A DNA stretch of 64,000 bases, taken from assembly GCA_031216915.1 (NCBI GenBank), contig CM062296.1, positions 665,943,838 to 666,007,837 of the forward strand, read 5' to 3'. Below, piece by piece: positions 1 to 9,763 of the stretch; within the stretch, counting starts at the first letter, position 1, and every line of letters starts with the position of its first letter. The notes under the pieces were generated by a model. It was not told where the DNA came from. It worked only from the letters and a program-made list of their open reading frames with translations, and did no database searches. This DNA is from Pictodentalium vernedei (lineage: Eukaryota; Mollusca; Scaphopoda; Dentaliida; Dentaliidae). A program made the position numbers and the translations under genes.

Positions 1-422
1 GATTTTTGAACCTTGCATCACTCAGTTCAGCCTTTTCTCATTTTGGCCAATTTTTAGAGGGCGACTTGTAATCGCCCCGACTATTTTTCTAGGCGACTTT
101 GGGCTTAGAAGGGCGACTTAATCGCCCTAGTCGCCCTCACGGCTGGTCCCTGGGTGTAAACTTGATTCAAAACAGCTGATCTGGCATGGAAATCATCGTG
201 AGTTCTCGAGAGTACTTGCAAACATTCCTGTGATGTCTGACATCAGAGTAACATCCCTTGATATGTTACTATAATGTTCTTCAAAACGTGTTCTGTCAAA
301 CATTTTCTCTTTATATTGAAGATACAGTATCACTGGCATTTTTTAAAATTTATTTAGCAACTCTAAAGTTAAGATACTACCTGCTTGGGGTTCAGGTACG
401 AAATGTCCCCCAGAGCGAACAA
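1..422. other. No gene; remnant of a GGGCGACT-rich repeat
   Basis: No coding region is supported. Bases about 58-150 carry several GGCGACT / AGTCGCC blocks in both orientations, which suggests the inner end of a decayed repeat running in from the left edge. The remainder is AT-rich unique-looking DNA. Confidence 0.35.
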
Positions 423-435
423 AAATTAAAGTGTC

Positions 436-679
436 CTTTTTTTCTTTTTTTTTTTTTTATTGGTGTTTAAGGTCACATATTTTTGCACAATGGCTATTCA
501 TGACCACAACATGAGTATCAACTCAAGACCAGGGGTGAGTGTTAAGAAGCCATGTTGCCCATTTAAGAGAGGGTTTGCACCTCCCAAGCATTGGTGACTG
601 GGTCCTATTTTACCAGTAAAACAGAGCCTGTTTACCACAGTGAACAGGCACTGCTTCACTTCCCGGGGTTCCCACGGGG
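436..679 (-). mobile_element. SINE-like retroposon, copy 1 of 3
   Basis: This block is a near-duplicate of 1432-1668 and 47237-47519. It is read on the minus strand and ends, at the left, in a tail reading ...gtgaccttaaacaccaata followed by A's. A 13-bp direct repeat, AAATTAAAGTGTC, flanks it at 423-435 and 680-692, as expected of target-primed retroposition. I see no clear RNA polymerase III A and B boxes. It could be a SINE without a tRNA head or a standard 3' fragment of a LINE. Its tail matches the tail of the tRNA-headed SINEs elsewhere in the window. Confidence 0.8.
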
Positions 680-692
680 AAATTAAAGTGTC

Positions 693-1416
693 AATGACAC
701 TGTAGCTCAACTTGTGTAAGACATGTACATGTATAGTATATGACACAGCAATGACACACATCTTGGTAATGACCTAATAACAAAGGTACATGTAAAGTAT
801 TGAAAAGGTCTGTATATAAATACTGACCGTAGCCTGTAACAAATGTACAGGTAAAGTTTTGTAAAGGTGGGTGACAGTTAGATGCTAAACTAGAAAAGAA
901 ATCTCCATGGGGTTAATGTTACAATGGGGATCCTTGTATGATGCACCATAACCCAAATGTTAGCAATTGTTTTGGCCTGTTTGATTCAAACCCTTCTAAG
1001 GTTGATTCATACTAATTAATAAATATTTGTCCAGTCCTTCTTAAAATATAGGTATTTGAATTTTTTATCTTTAGCTCATAGGGTTCCCACGGGTGAGGAG
1101 GTTTTATTTTTCTCAGTGGAAATAGAAAATCGGGTTGTGCTAATAATGTTTAGCCTCCCCAAACAACACCAAATATTAACACAGGAACTTGGCTTCAACA
1201 CATTTGAATACACACATCATAGAGATGCTTAATTCAAGAAACATTATTTTGTCTGGTGTTTTTGGAAGAGATTTTTAATTATCTCTCTTTTTGAGTCCCT
1301 GGGTGGGTCTGACTGAACCCAACAATATTTGTTCTCATGCCAGTGATAACAAAGGCACCCAATAAATTTATAGCAAGCATTACTGACATAAAAAAAATCT
1401 TCTTTACAGGTTCTGC
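693..1416. other. No gene seen
   Basis: AT-rich sequence with no open frame of note and no repeat that I could match elsewhere in the window. Confidence 0.4.
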
Positions 1417-1431
1417 ACAAAAAATGTAATA

Positions 1432-1668
1432 TTTATTATTTATTTATTGGTGCTTAAGGTCACATATGTTTGCACAATGGCTACTCATGACCACAACATG
1501 AGTATCAACTCAAGACCACGGGTGAGCATTAATAAGCCATGTTGTCCATTTTAGAGAGGGTTTGCACCTCCCAAGCATTGGTGACTGGGTCCTATTTTAC
1601 CAGTAAAACAGAGCCTATTTACTGCAGTGAATAGGCACTAGTTCACTTCCCGGGGTTCCCGCAGGGAA
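1432..1668 (-). mobile_element. SINE-like retroposon, copy 2 of 3
   Basis: Same family as 436-679, in the same orientation. It is flanked by a perfect 15-bp direct repeat, ACAAAAAATGTAATA, at 1417-1431 and 1669-1683. The long perfect duplication argues for a fairly recent retroposition. The left-hand tail carries ATTT-type repeats, the mirror of an AATA-rich 3' tail. Confidence 0.85.
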
Positions 1669-1786
1669 ACAAAAAATGTAATACACACAATTCCCGTAAA
1701 TATGACTGCTGACAAGCATTTTGAATTTTGGGTAGAGCACAAAAGCACTCGTTAACATCCCATGATGATAACAAGCGTAGTCCTAG

Positions 1787-2817
1787 AAGTTCCGTACAAA
1801 AAACTGATTGCACCTAATTTTGGTATAAAATAGCCACTGGCAGCCATCTTGAATTTTGGACCGCATCCAAAAACACTTGTTCTTGTCCCAAGGTGATAAC
1901 AAAGGTACCCAAGAAGTTTCGTGAAGATTGGTTCATAAATACAGCCTCTAGCCCGAGCCGTATTGACATGTGCACGTACTGTGTAAAAGTAGCACTGAAT
2001 GAATCAAAGTTCATCTAATTTGCATAATTTCTGCACGAGAAAAAAACCTGTATTATATGTGATGTATTCCATGTTATTAAACATTCATTCAAAAATTTAT
2101 TCAAATCAGAACCTTCATACAGAAGTTCTGTACAAAAAACTGATTGTACCTAATTTTGGGACAAAATGGCAAATGGCAGCCATCTTGAATTTTGGACCGC
2201 ACCCAAAAACATTCGTTCTCGTCCCAAGGTGATAACAAAGGCACCCAAGAAGTTTCACAAAGATCGGTTCATAAATACGGCCTCTAGCCCAAGCCGAATA
2301 GAAGTTCTGTACAAAAAACTGATTGCACCTAATTTTGGTACAAAATGGCCACCGATGGCCATCTTGAATTTTGGGCCGCACCCAAAAACACTCGTTCTCA
2401 TCCCAAGGTGATAACAAAGGTACCCAAGAAGTTTCGTGAAGATCAGTTCATAAATACAGCCCCCAGCCTGAGCCGTATTGACATGTGTACTTACTGTGTT
2501 TAAGTAGTAGCACTGAATAAATCAAAGTACATCTAATTTGCATATTTCTGCACGAGAAAAAACCTGTATTATATGTATGTATTCCATGTTACTAAACATT
2601 CATACAAAAATTTATTCAAATCAGAACTTTCATACAGAAGTTCTGTACAAAAAACTGATTGCACTAATTTCGGAACAAAATGGCTGCTGGTGGCCATCTT
2701 GAATTTTGGACCGCACCCAAAACATTCGTTCTCGTCCCACGGTGATAACAAAGGTACCCAAGAAGTTTCGTAAAGATCAGTTCATAAATACAGCCTCTAG
2801 CCCAAGCCGTATTGAAT
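1787..2817 (+). repeat. Tandem duplication of a ~515-bp U-S-U repeat
   Basis: Two adjacent copies, about 1787-2301 and 2302-2817. Each is built as U (about 180 bp), a spacer S (about 155 bp) and U again, so the order is U-S-U-U-S-U. The U unit contains the recognisable string CCATCTTGAATTTTGGACCG and ends in ...CTCTAGCCCGAGCCGTATTGA. The S spacer carries TAATTTGCATA and AACCTGTATTATATG. The final unit runs into a tail of GACGGACGGACAGACAGACG type. Short open frames across it are side effects of the repeat. Confidence 0.85.
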
Positions 2818-2891
2818 CGTTGACGGACGGACAGACAGACGACAGGCCATGGCAAAACCTCAAATTTGACTATGTCAAAATTGAGCTAAAA
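2818..2891 (+). repeat. Repeat tail with terminal hairpin
   Basis: This continues the last U unit. A GACGGACGGACAGACAGACG stretch is followed by a short stem of CTCAAATTTGAC against GTCAAAATTGAG, ending in AGCTAAAA. From memory, ends of this kind (purine-rich GACGG tail, then a small hairpin ending GAGCTAAAA) are common in invertebrate genomes. DIRS element A begins immediately after it. Confidence 0.6.
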
Positions 2892-3090
2892 GTTAAAAAA
2901 TTTATAGTAATTTATATATTTTTTATACTTACCAATGACCCAGACTTAGCTGGTGCTAACTCTAACAAAACCAGGGCCAAACACAAATTTTGCCCCCCAA
3001 TCCCCAAAATTTGCATCCAAAACAAAAAGAAATCATGTCCTAAAGGACCTCCATACTACGCCCCCACTGCGCATGCGCAGTGACACGGAC
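2892..3090. repeat. DIRS A left inverted terminal repeat
   Basis: The reverse complement of this block matches 16610-16782 closely, sharing the A-specific string GTTTTGTTAGAGTTAGCACC. The left repeat carries an extra AT-rich outer end not present in the right one, a length asymmetry usual in DIRS. It contains the 16-bp palindrome ACTGCGCATGCGCAGT at 3066-3081. Confidence 0.9.
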
Positions 3091-3162
3091 TGGCAGTGCC
3101 TGGTCAGCGCTATGTACTCAGCGGGGAGGCAAGAGTTCCCAACTCCAGGGAGGGCCATCCCT

Positions 3163-3251
3163 GTCTGGGTCATTGGTAAGTATAAAAAATATATAAATTA
3201 CTGTAAATTTTTTAACATTTTTATACTGTACCAATGACCCAGACTTAGCTG
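3163..3251. repeat. DIRS A internal complementary region
   Basis: This reads as the reverse complement of the left end (3163 to about 3215) joined directly to the reverse complement of the right end (to 3251). The joint TTTTTTAAC/ATTTTTATAC fixes the termini of the element at 2892 and 16782. In DIRS1 the equivalent region is thought to template completion of the ends and circularisation of the DNA intermediate. Confidence 0.88.
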
Positions 3252-3844
3252 AATAGTAAACAGGCTGGAGGGCCTAGGACATAGAGGAAAATCCAATAAG
3301 CTCAACTATATAGTAAAGAGGTAACCCCTTAAGGAGAAAAGGAGTATTAGGCTTTACATGTATCTTTCTTATTTAATATTAAATTAGAAAGATACACTAC
3401 CCTTAATAATTGAGCACAATAACATTCATGTTCTCTATTAACATCCAGTATATCCCTTATACTAATTATTTTTAAAGTAAGCCAATAAATAAAGTAGTCC
3501 AGAGAATTGAGACTCTTTATAGTCATTTAAAAGTGTCCGAGTATTGTATATTAAAGCCCGTTTGACACTTGACATATACAAATGCTTCACACCGAGCTAC
3601 ACTTTAAAAATAAGACATGAATGAATTTTAACATTAATATTACACTTTAAAACCATCCCGGAAGCGACTCAGAAATACTGACTTGGAGGAGGCATTCCCT
3701 TGCTTTTCACTATAAAGCAGGTGACCTAAGGGAACCCCCCCCCCCCCTTCCCCTTGCCCTGGGTCAAATAGCCCAGAGCGAAGAGGGCAGCCGGACGGAG
3801 TTACTGCCGGAACAGAAAGCCTGCATAACTATAGTTGCAACTGT
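3252..3844. other. DIRS A non-coding 3' segment
   Basis: AT-rich sequence between the internal complementary region and the recombinase region, with a C-tract near 3737-3751. The same segment, C-tract included, recurs in B at about 9764-10340. C has a C-rich equivalent near 26100. It belongs to the element and has no separate gene. Confidence 0.75.
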
Positions 3845-4825
3845 TTAGTGGACGACATTCTGAGCAACAGATAACAGACCTAAACAATGCAGGTCTCCAG
3901 AAATGGACTCAATATTTCTGAGATAAAAATTCGTGAATGTGGATGGCTGAGACCAATAAGCAGCCTTCATTAAATCTGTAATAGCAACACTATTAGCATA
4001 AGCCCAAGAAGTAGCAAGAGCTCTTACTTCATGAGCGGAAATCTTAAGCACAGACTGCTGAGAAGAAGATAAACTCTCATAAGCAGTACGGATAGTTAAT
4101 TGAATCCATCTAGCAATAGAATGGACCGAAATGTCCTTTCTATTAGGCATCAAAGACAGAAAGAAACGTTTCCGTCCCTTTCTGATAAACTGAGATCTCT
4201 GTTTATAGATATATAGTAAAGGCCTACGCCCGTCTGAAGAGGGAAGAGCCTTAATAACAATAGGTTCCGGATATTTATTTGGAGCCTGATTCTTAGCTAA
4301 AAAACCCACATTAGTAGTGAAGGTGATAGTGTTCCCGACACTACGATAGTGAGAATCATCCACCGACAGTGCATGAAGCTCACTGACTCTTCTAGCAGAA
4401 GAGAAAGCTAAGAGAAAAGCTGTCTTATGAGATAAGAATTTGAAATCTACTGTCCCGAGAGGTTCAAATGGCTTTTCCTTCAATTTAAGAAGAACCCAAG
4501 CTAAATTCCATTTAGGAATTAATCTAAGAGTTCTGGGTCTATTTATCGAAAAGTTTCTAACCAACTTAGATAAAGAGACATTAGATCCAATTTGTAAACT
4601 ATCATGATGTGCATAGGTATCAGATAACATAGACCTATAACCCTTAATAGTAACAGGCTGCAGTTTGATTTCGTCAAACAAGTATACTAGAAAGTTTGCA
4701 ATGTCTGGTAGAGAGGGATCGAATATATCTACAGAATGATCCCTACACCAACGACGAAAAACCGTCCACTTAGCCGCATAGTTTAGCGAAGAGGAGGTCC
4801 TCCTACAGTTAGAAATCGCGTCCAC
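3845..4825 (-). CDS. DIRS A tyrosine recombinase region
   Basis: About 326 residues of a phage-integrase-type tyrosine recombinase, the enzyme DIRS elements use in place of a DDE integrase to insert a circular DNA copy. Visible parts: an N-terminal SAM-like core-binding stretch, then the catalytic domain with the first arginine in SARRVSELHAL, the H-x-x-R box in SAHEVRALATSWA, the tryptophan in AYWSQPSTF and the tyrosine in TNFYLRNI. The true start is uncertain, since the open frame shown begins at a GTG. It overlaps the end of the preceding RT/RNase H region in a different frame, a compact overlap typical of the family. Relatives of this segment are seen as remnants in B and C. Confidence 0.9.
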   Translation of the reverse strand: MDAISNCRRTSSSLNYAAKWTVFRRWCRDHSVDIFDPSLPDIANFLVYLFDEIKLQPVTIKGYRSMLSDTYAHHDSLQIGSNVSLSKLVRNFSINRPRTLRLIPKWNLAWVLLKLKEKPFEPLGTVDFKFLSHKTAFLLAFSSARRVSELHALSVDDSHYRSVGNTITFTTNVGFLAKNQAPNKYPEPIVIKALPSSDGRRPLLYIYKQRSQFIRKGRKRFFLSLMPNRKDISVHSIARWIQLTIRTAYESLSSSQQSVLKISAHEVRALATSWAYANSVAITDLMKAAYWSQPSTFTNFYLRNIESISGDLHCLGLLSVAQNVVH

Positions 4826-7098
4826 TGCTCATCCTGTAAAGTGCTTGCCATGCAAGAAGGACCGCACAACGGAAAAACGTGAAGGTTGAGACCTTGCGGG
4901 TTGTGATGGAGTTGGCGCGATTTCCCCTGCGAAAGAAGATCCTCCCGTGGAGGAAGCTTTCGCGGTAGGTCCCACAACAGACACCTGAGTAGATTTATCC
5001 AAGGTCTCTGTGGCGACAGAGATGCTACCAACAGAATCTTGCATTGAGATTGTTTTATCTTTAGCAATACTTGTTGAATTAACGGCGCTGGAGGATACGC
5101 ATATCCTATCATTCCGTCCCAAGGGATCGACAGAGCGTCTACTGCAAATGCTCTTGGATCCGGACACGGAGACACATACGTCTGCAACTGATTGTTGAGA
5201 TGTGTTGCAAATAAGTCTATCATTGGCCGTTCCCATTGGTAGCAAATCTGATTGAATACTTGTTTGTTGAGGGTCCATTCCGATGGCAACAAGTGACCCT
5301 TTCATGAAAGGGAGTCTGCTAGCACATTCAGACGACCTGGTATGTGACGGACCGAAAGAAGAACGTGATGTTCTAGCGCAAACAGAAGGATTCTTTCCGT
5401 TAGATTGAACAACGGAACTGAATGAGTGCCTCCCTGATTCCGTATATACGCCACTACTGTCGTATTGTCGGATAAGATTTGGACATAAGCATTGTGAATA
5501 ATGTCCATCCAGTGACGTAACGCAAGCCAAATTGACATCATTTCCTTGATGTTTATGTGCTTGCACAGGAATTGCGGATCCCAAAGACCCTGGCATCTCG
5601 AATCCGTTGGGATTAATGATGAACCCCAACCTGTTTGACTGGCATCCGTCATAATGGTAAAACTCGGATCCGGCAACTGCAGCGGAACTCCCTGAGTTAA
5701 CCACTGAATGTTTGCCCAAGTCTGAATCTCTTGTTTCACTTGATCTGACAAGAGAACGTCTACGTCGAGTGAATGAATTTTCACACTCCAATTCTGAGTC
5801 AAGAAAATTTGGAGAGGACGTGTGCGTAACCGCCCCATCGGAATGAGATCCGCAGCGGCTCCGCACAGACCTATCAGTCTCATAAATTCTCTCGCTGTGA
5901 CTTTGTCTGCGTGCAGACAATAGCGAGCGTAACAATTGACTAATTTCGCTCTGGTTAACGGCAGACGAACGAGATTGTTGTGCGTCTCGAAGCTCATTCC
6001 CAGATGAGTGAATGACTTGGATGGCCCGAGATCCGACTTCTCCTCGTTTACTATGAAACCGAGACGTTGGAGCAATAGAAGTAGATTCTGAACATCGTTC
6101 TGAAGCGTTAACTCGTTGCCGTACCTCTGAAGAATGTCGTCCAGGTAGGCCGACGTTACCGCAGACGAATGAGCTCGGAAATAGATCATTACCGAGTTCA
6201 TTACCCGAGTGAAAGCCCAGGGTGCTAGATTCAATCCGAAGCACATCGCCCGGAATTGATACACCACTCCTAGGACTGCGAAGCGTAGATACTTTCGGAA
6301 TGTCGGATGTACCATGACATGAAAGTACGCATCTTTGAGATCTATGCTTGTTGCATAATCGTTCACCCGAATACTTGCTCTGACTGACCGAATCGTCTCC
6401 ATGTAAAATTTCGGAGCGACGATCAGCTTGTTTATCCAGCTCAAATCTATGACTGGACGGAACGAGCCGTCTGGTTTCGGAACCAGAAACAGATGGCTGT
6501 AGAATCCCAGAGTTTCCTGGTTTTCTACGACCTCTACCGCGTTCTTCATTAAAAGAGACTGCACCTCTGATAACAGAGCGTCTCTTTTCTGCGGATTTGA
6601 CGGAAGTTGAGTCCACTTTGGACTTCGAGTCAATGGAGGCTTTCGTTTGAAGGATATCTTTAGACCTTCCGAAGTCACTCCTCTCACCCAAGGGTCGTCC
6701 GTAATCGACGCCCATTCTTGTGAAAAGCTCGACAACTTTCCGCCAACCGGTACGCGATAGAGGTTTAAGCCATCACCTCCTGGACCTGCGAGGCCTGCGG
6801 TAGGAGAAACCACGTCCTCCACGACCCGCACCTCGCCCCGTCGACCTCGGGGCGTCCGACCGATTATCCCGGCCCGAAGGACGTCCTGAACAAGAGTCGC
6901 TACCCTGACGGTCTCTCGAATAAGACCAAGAGGACGCACCGGAACCTCTATAGGAACCTCTCTTGGGCGCATTAGACCCAGAAGTGCCTGTCTTATTCTT
7001 GTCTGCTGTATCCGGCTTCTTAGAAGCAGATTTGAACAACAGAGAATCTGAAGCTTTCTTTGTAATTTTATCATAAATAGCAGAAAGCTTGCCGTCAA
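4783..7098 (-). CDS. DIRS A reverse transcriptase / RNase H region
   Basis: Reverse transcriptase motifs run in order: LVPKPDGSFRPVIDLSWIN, then SIDLKDAYFHV, QFRAMCFGLNLAPWAFT, the polymerase box AYLDDIL, and LGMSFETHN. RNase H follows with TDASQTGWG, a glutamate in INIKEMMSI, SDNTTVVAY, and a final DS. The C-terminal part (WTLNKQVFNQICYQW, PMIDLFATHLN, and a tract reading ILLVASLSPQRPW) is the segment that follows RNase H in DIRS polyproteins and is often annotated as methyltransferase-like. The region overlaps the gag-like region by about 330 bp in another frame, so expression probably depends on a family-type read-through or overlap. It is a fossil with few interruptions. Confidence 0.9.
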
Positions 7099-8875
7099 AG
7101 AGAAGTTCTCCGGAGACCGAAGCGACTCTAAGAGAGTTCTTCACCTTAGAATCCACAAGTGTGGATGTAGCTAGGGCTGCGTCACGTCTAACCAACTCCA
7201 GATTTGCCACTGAAAGGGCGGAGTTACACGTGGAATAAGCTACTGCCCTTGAAAGAAGTCTTAAAGAGGATTGAATATCCTGAAACTCTTTCCCTTGAAG
7301 GCGCAGTGATAATGCCTTAGTAAGGTGATCTGCGTAAGATAAGGCATCTAAATTGACTCTGTTAGACGCAATAGCTGTTTCCAACACCGCGGTTGGAATA
7401 GAAGCCGACGACGGTAATGATAGCTTTAAGTCTTCCGCCTCGTCGTCCATACACAGAGGAACTCTCGGGATACCCTGTCCTGCCGTATCGAATTTATTCC
7501 TTGCATTAATGAAAGGCAGGTTGAGAGTATTAGCGGACAAGAAACCTGCTTTCCCCGTCTTGGAAGCAAGTTTAAATATAGCGTCGTTCAATAATTCAAA
7601 TGTTCTTGCAACATTATTGGACTGCGACGGAAACTCGGGAGCGATGTCCCTGAACCGCTCAAAAAATTCAGAGTCCAATGACGCTATAATCCTCTTGTCC
7701 GGAATCGCAGCAGTCTGGCCCGACGGAACAACTTGAGGGAGAAAGTGCCGGATGAAGTCCACGGCAGCTTTATGTTGTTCCGAAAGGGATAGCTCCAAAT
7801 CATCCGTATCCCTTTCACCATCCGGTCGGACCTCATGATGTTCCCGGTCGTCCGCCCCCGATGCTTCGGCGGAGCGTACCGACCCAGCGCCGTCGGATAA
7901 TTCTCGATCCGACACCGTTTCTGTCGGCTGCTGGGATGCTGCGATAAGCTGTGCTATCTGCACAAGAATGTCTGGCGTCGAGACCTGCGGAGGCGCAGTC
8001 TTTCGCTGCTTCGCCGAGGGCAGCTCCGCATCAGATGGCTCCCGCATACTTTTTCTATGCGAACGTCCGGAGTCCATCGGTCTCGAATCCCTGGCTGCCG
8101 GATGGTGCGACCTGGTCGCCGAAGAATCCTTGATCGGCGAAGCTGGCAAAATATCGCCGGTCACGCAGCCAAGGTGCGGTCATGTGCGCTGACGAGAAGA
8201 AGAAGCCTTAGCAGTCTCCGCGGACTGCCTATACAATGGAGCGTCCCGAGCGACGGACGTATGCTCCGCTTGCGACACATTTTGTACCACAACATCTGGT
8301 CCCAGATGTTGTTGTACGAGAGAGGGGCCTCTCTCGCTCGCGGCCCGGCTGGACCTGGACGAGCTAGGAACCGGACTCAAAGGCTTCCTCCGTTCTCGCT
8401 TACTATCCGCCGTCACTGGGTGTGCACCTTGTATGTTTATAGTGCTTGCATCACCCAAAATTTCCTCCTGGACCGCATCGGATGAACCCGGCTGCCGAAC
8501 CATTCGGTGAATGGATGCTACACCGGGCGAGCTAGCGGACGACATTTGTCTAATCTCCATGAGCACTTTTGCCGCTAGCTCTGAATTCATTTGTGACGAC
8601 GGACGCACACTTGTAGAAGATAACATGGAAACATCACCCTGTTCTTGTTCCTCTGAAATAGAAACTGAGAGAGTAGAGTGACCTTGTGGAGAAAGAGCCG
8701 GCATAGCCCTTTCTCCAGAAACAACATACCGTGACACACGTTTCCAATGTTTATCATCCCAATATTGACATACAGGACAGGGATTAGTGCGAGAACACTG
8801 ACTACAATTAATACAATGATCATGAAAGTCAGAGGAAGATTTCTTCTCATTACAATTTGAACAATATCCTTTCAT
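6773..8875 (-). CDS. DIRS A gag-like region with Cys-rich N-terminus
   Basis: This is the first coding region of the element. The N-terminus starts at an ATG and is a compact zinc-binding-looking module, with cysteines and histidines at about residues 5-37 (C-x2-C, then HDHCINC, CSRTNPCPVC, then a W). A long Ser/Pro/Arg-rich, low-complexity middle follows, then a more ordered helical section (around HKAAVDFIRHFLPQVV and onward) and a very Arg/Gly-rich C-terminus, likely for nucleic-acid binding. No retroviral CCHC knuckle is seen. By position and composition it is the nucleoprotein-like ORF1 of DIRS elements. B and C each keep recognisable remnants of the same module. Confidence 0.78.
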
Positions 8876-9567
8876 TGTGAAAAGTCAACAACAAGTCCTA
8901 GTTACTCGCACAAACCCCTGACACAAAGATACATAATAACATGATCCATTAATAAATGAAAAAACAATTGCAAATCAAAATAATTTTGAAAAAATATTTT
9001 TTCAGCGAAGCCCAAGTTGCTGAAAAGTAACGTTGAGCCCTGATGGATCCGATGTCAAAGTGTGGTCAAAAATTTTAAATTTATATTAAATAATTAATGA
9101 GACACTTACGGATAATATAAATGTATCTTATAGTGAGATAAACTACACCAAAGGCAAACAGCCCCCCTCAAAAAAGGCTGTTGCCAATGTAAACAAACAG
9201 TGTAAAACACGAGAAAACATGACTCCAGGCACTGCAAAAACTGGCCCGGAATCAGTCATCAAAATTACACTCTATCTGATGCAAAACAGAGACTCCCAGG
9301 GGAGAATCTGCAGAACATCAGATGGAAGATGCAGAACACAACGTTTATACACCCATGGGTGAAAACGTAACTATGGGGAAAATAACAGAAAACATTCTGT
9401 ATCCAAGCAACTCTCCCAGGGAAATTTTAGAAATGAACTTTCTCAAAAATATGCCAAAAGCATGGGAGAATTGCAAGGGGGGACTTTAGAAGGCTAGGGG
9501 AGAGGAAACACTGAATAAGCAGTGCAACATTTAGCAAGAATGACAACAAGAGGCCCATGCCTCGAAA
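8876..9567. other. DIRS A leader sequence (part, left of B)
   Basis: Non-coding leader of A between the gag-like start and the site where B entered. Its counterpart in B lies at about 15290-15990, and the two align along most of their length. The rest of A's leader resumes at 16385. Confidence 0.8.
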
Positions 9568-9675
9568 GTTAAAAAATTTATAGTAATTTATATATTTTTT
9601 ATACTTACCAATGACCCAGACATAGCTGGTGCTAACTCTTAAAATATAGGGCCAAACACAAATTTTGCCATCCCC

Positions 9676-9763
9676 GTCTGGGTCATTGGTAAGTATAAAA
9701 AATATATAAATTACTATAAATTTTTTAACATTTTTATACTGTACCAATGACCCAGACATAGCT
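9676..9763. repeat. DIRS B internal complementary region
   Basis: Same structure as 3163-3251: the complement of B's left end fused to the complement of B's right end, with the joint TTTTTTAAC/ATTTTTATAC. It carries B's own variant (CAGACATAGC) and not A's (CAGACTTAGC), so it has travelled with B's ends. Confidence 0.88.

Noticed and set aside
1999-2773. Short ORFs with shared KLIAPNFGTKW / ILNFGPHPK strings
   Set aside because: The similarity between them is the tandem DNA repeat itself, in several frames; there is no sign of coding selection.
4829-6715. Long 628-codon frame in another minus-strand frame over the RT region
   Set aside because: Ser/Arg-rich shadow of the reverse transcriptase frame with no family signature.
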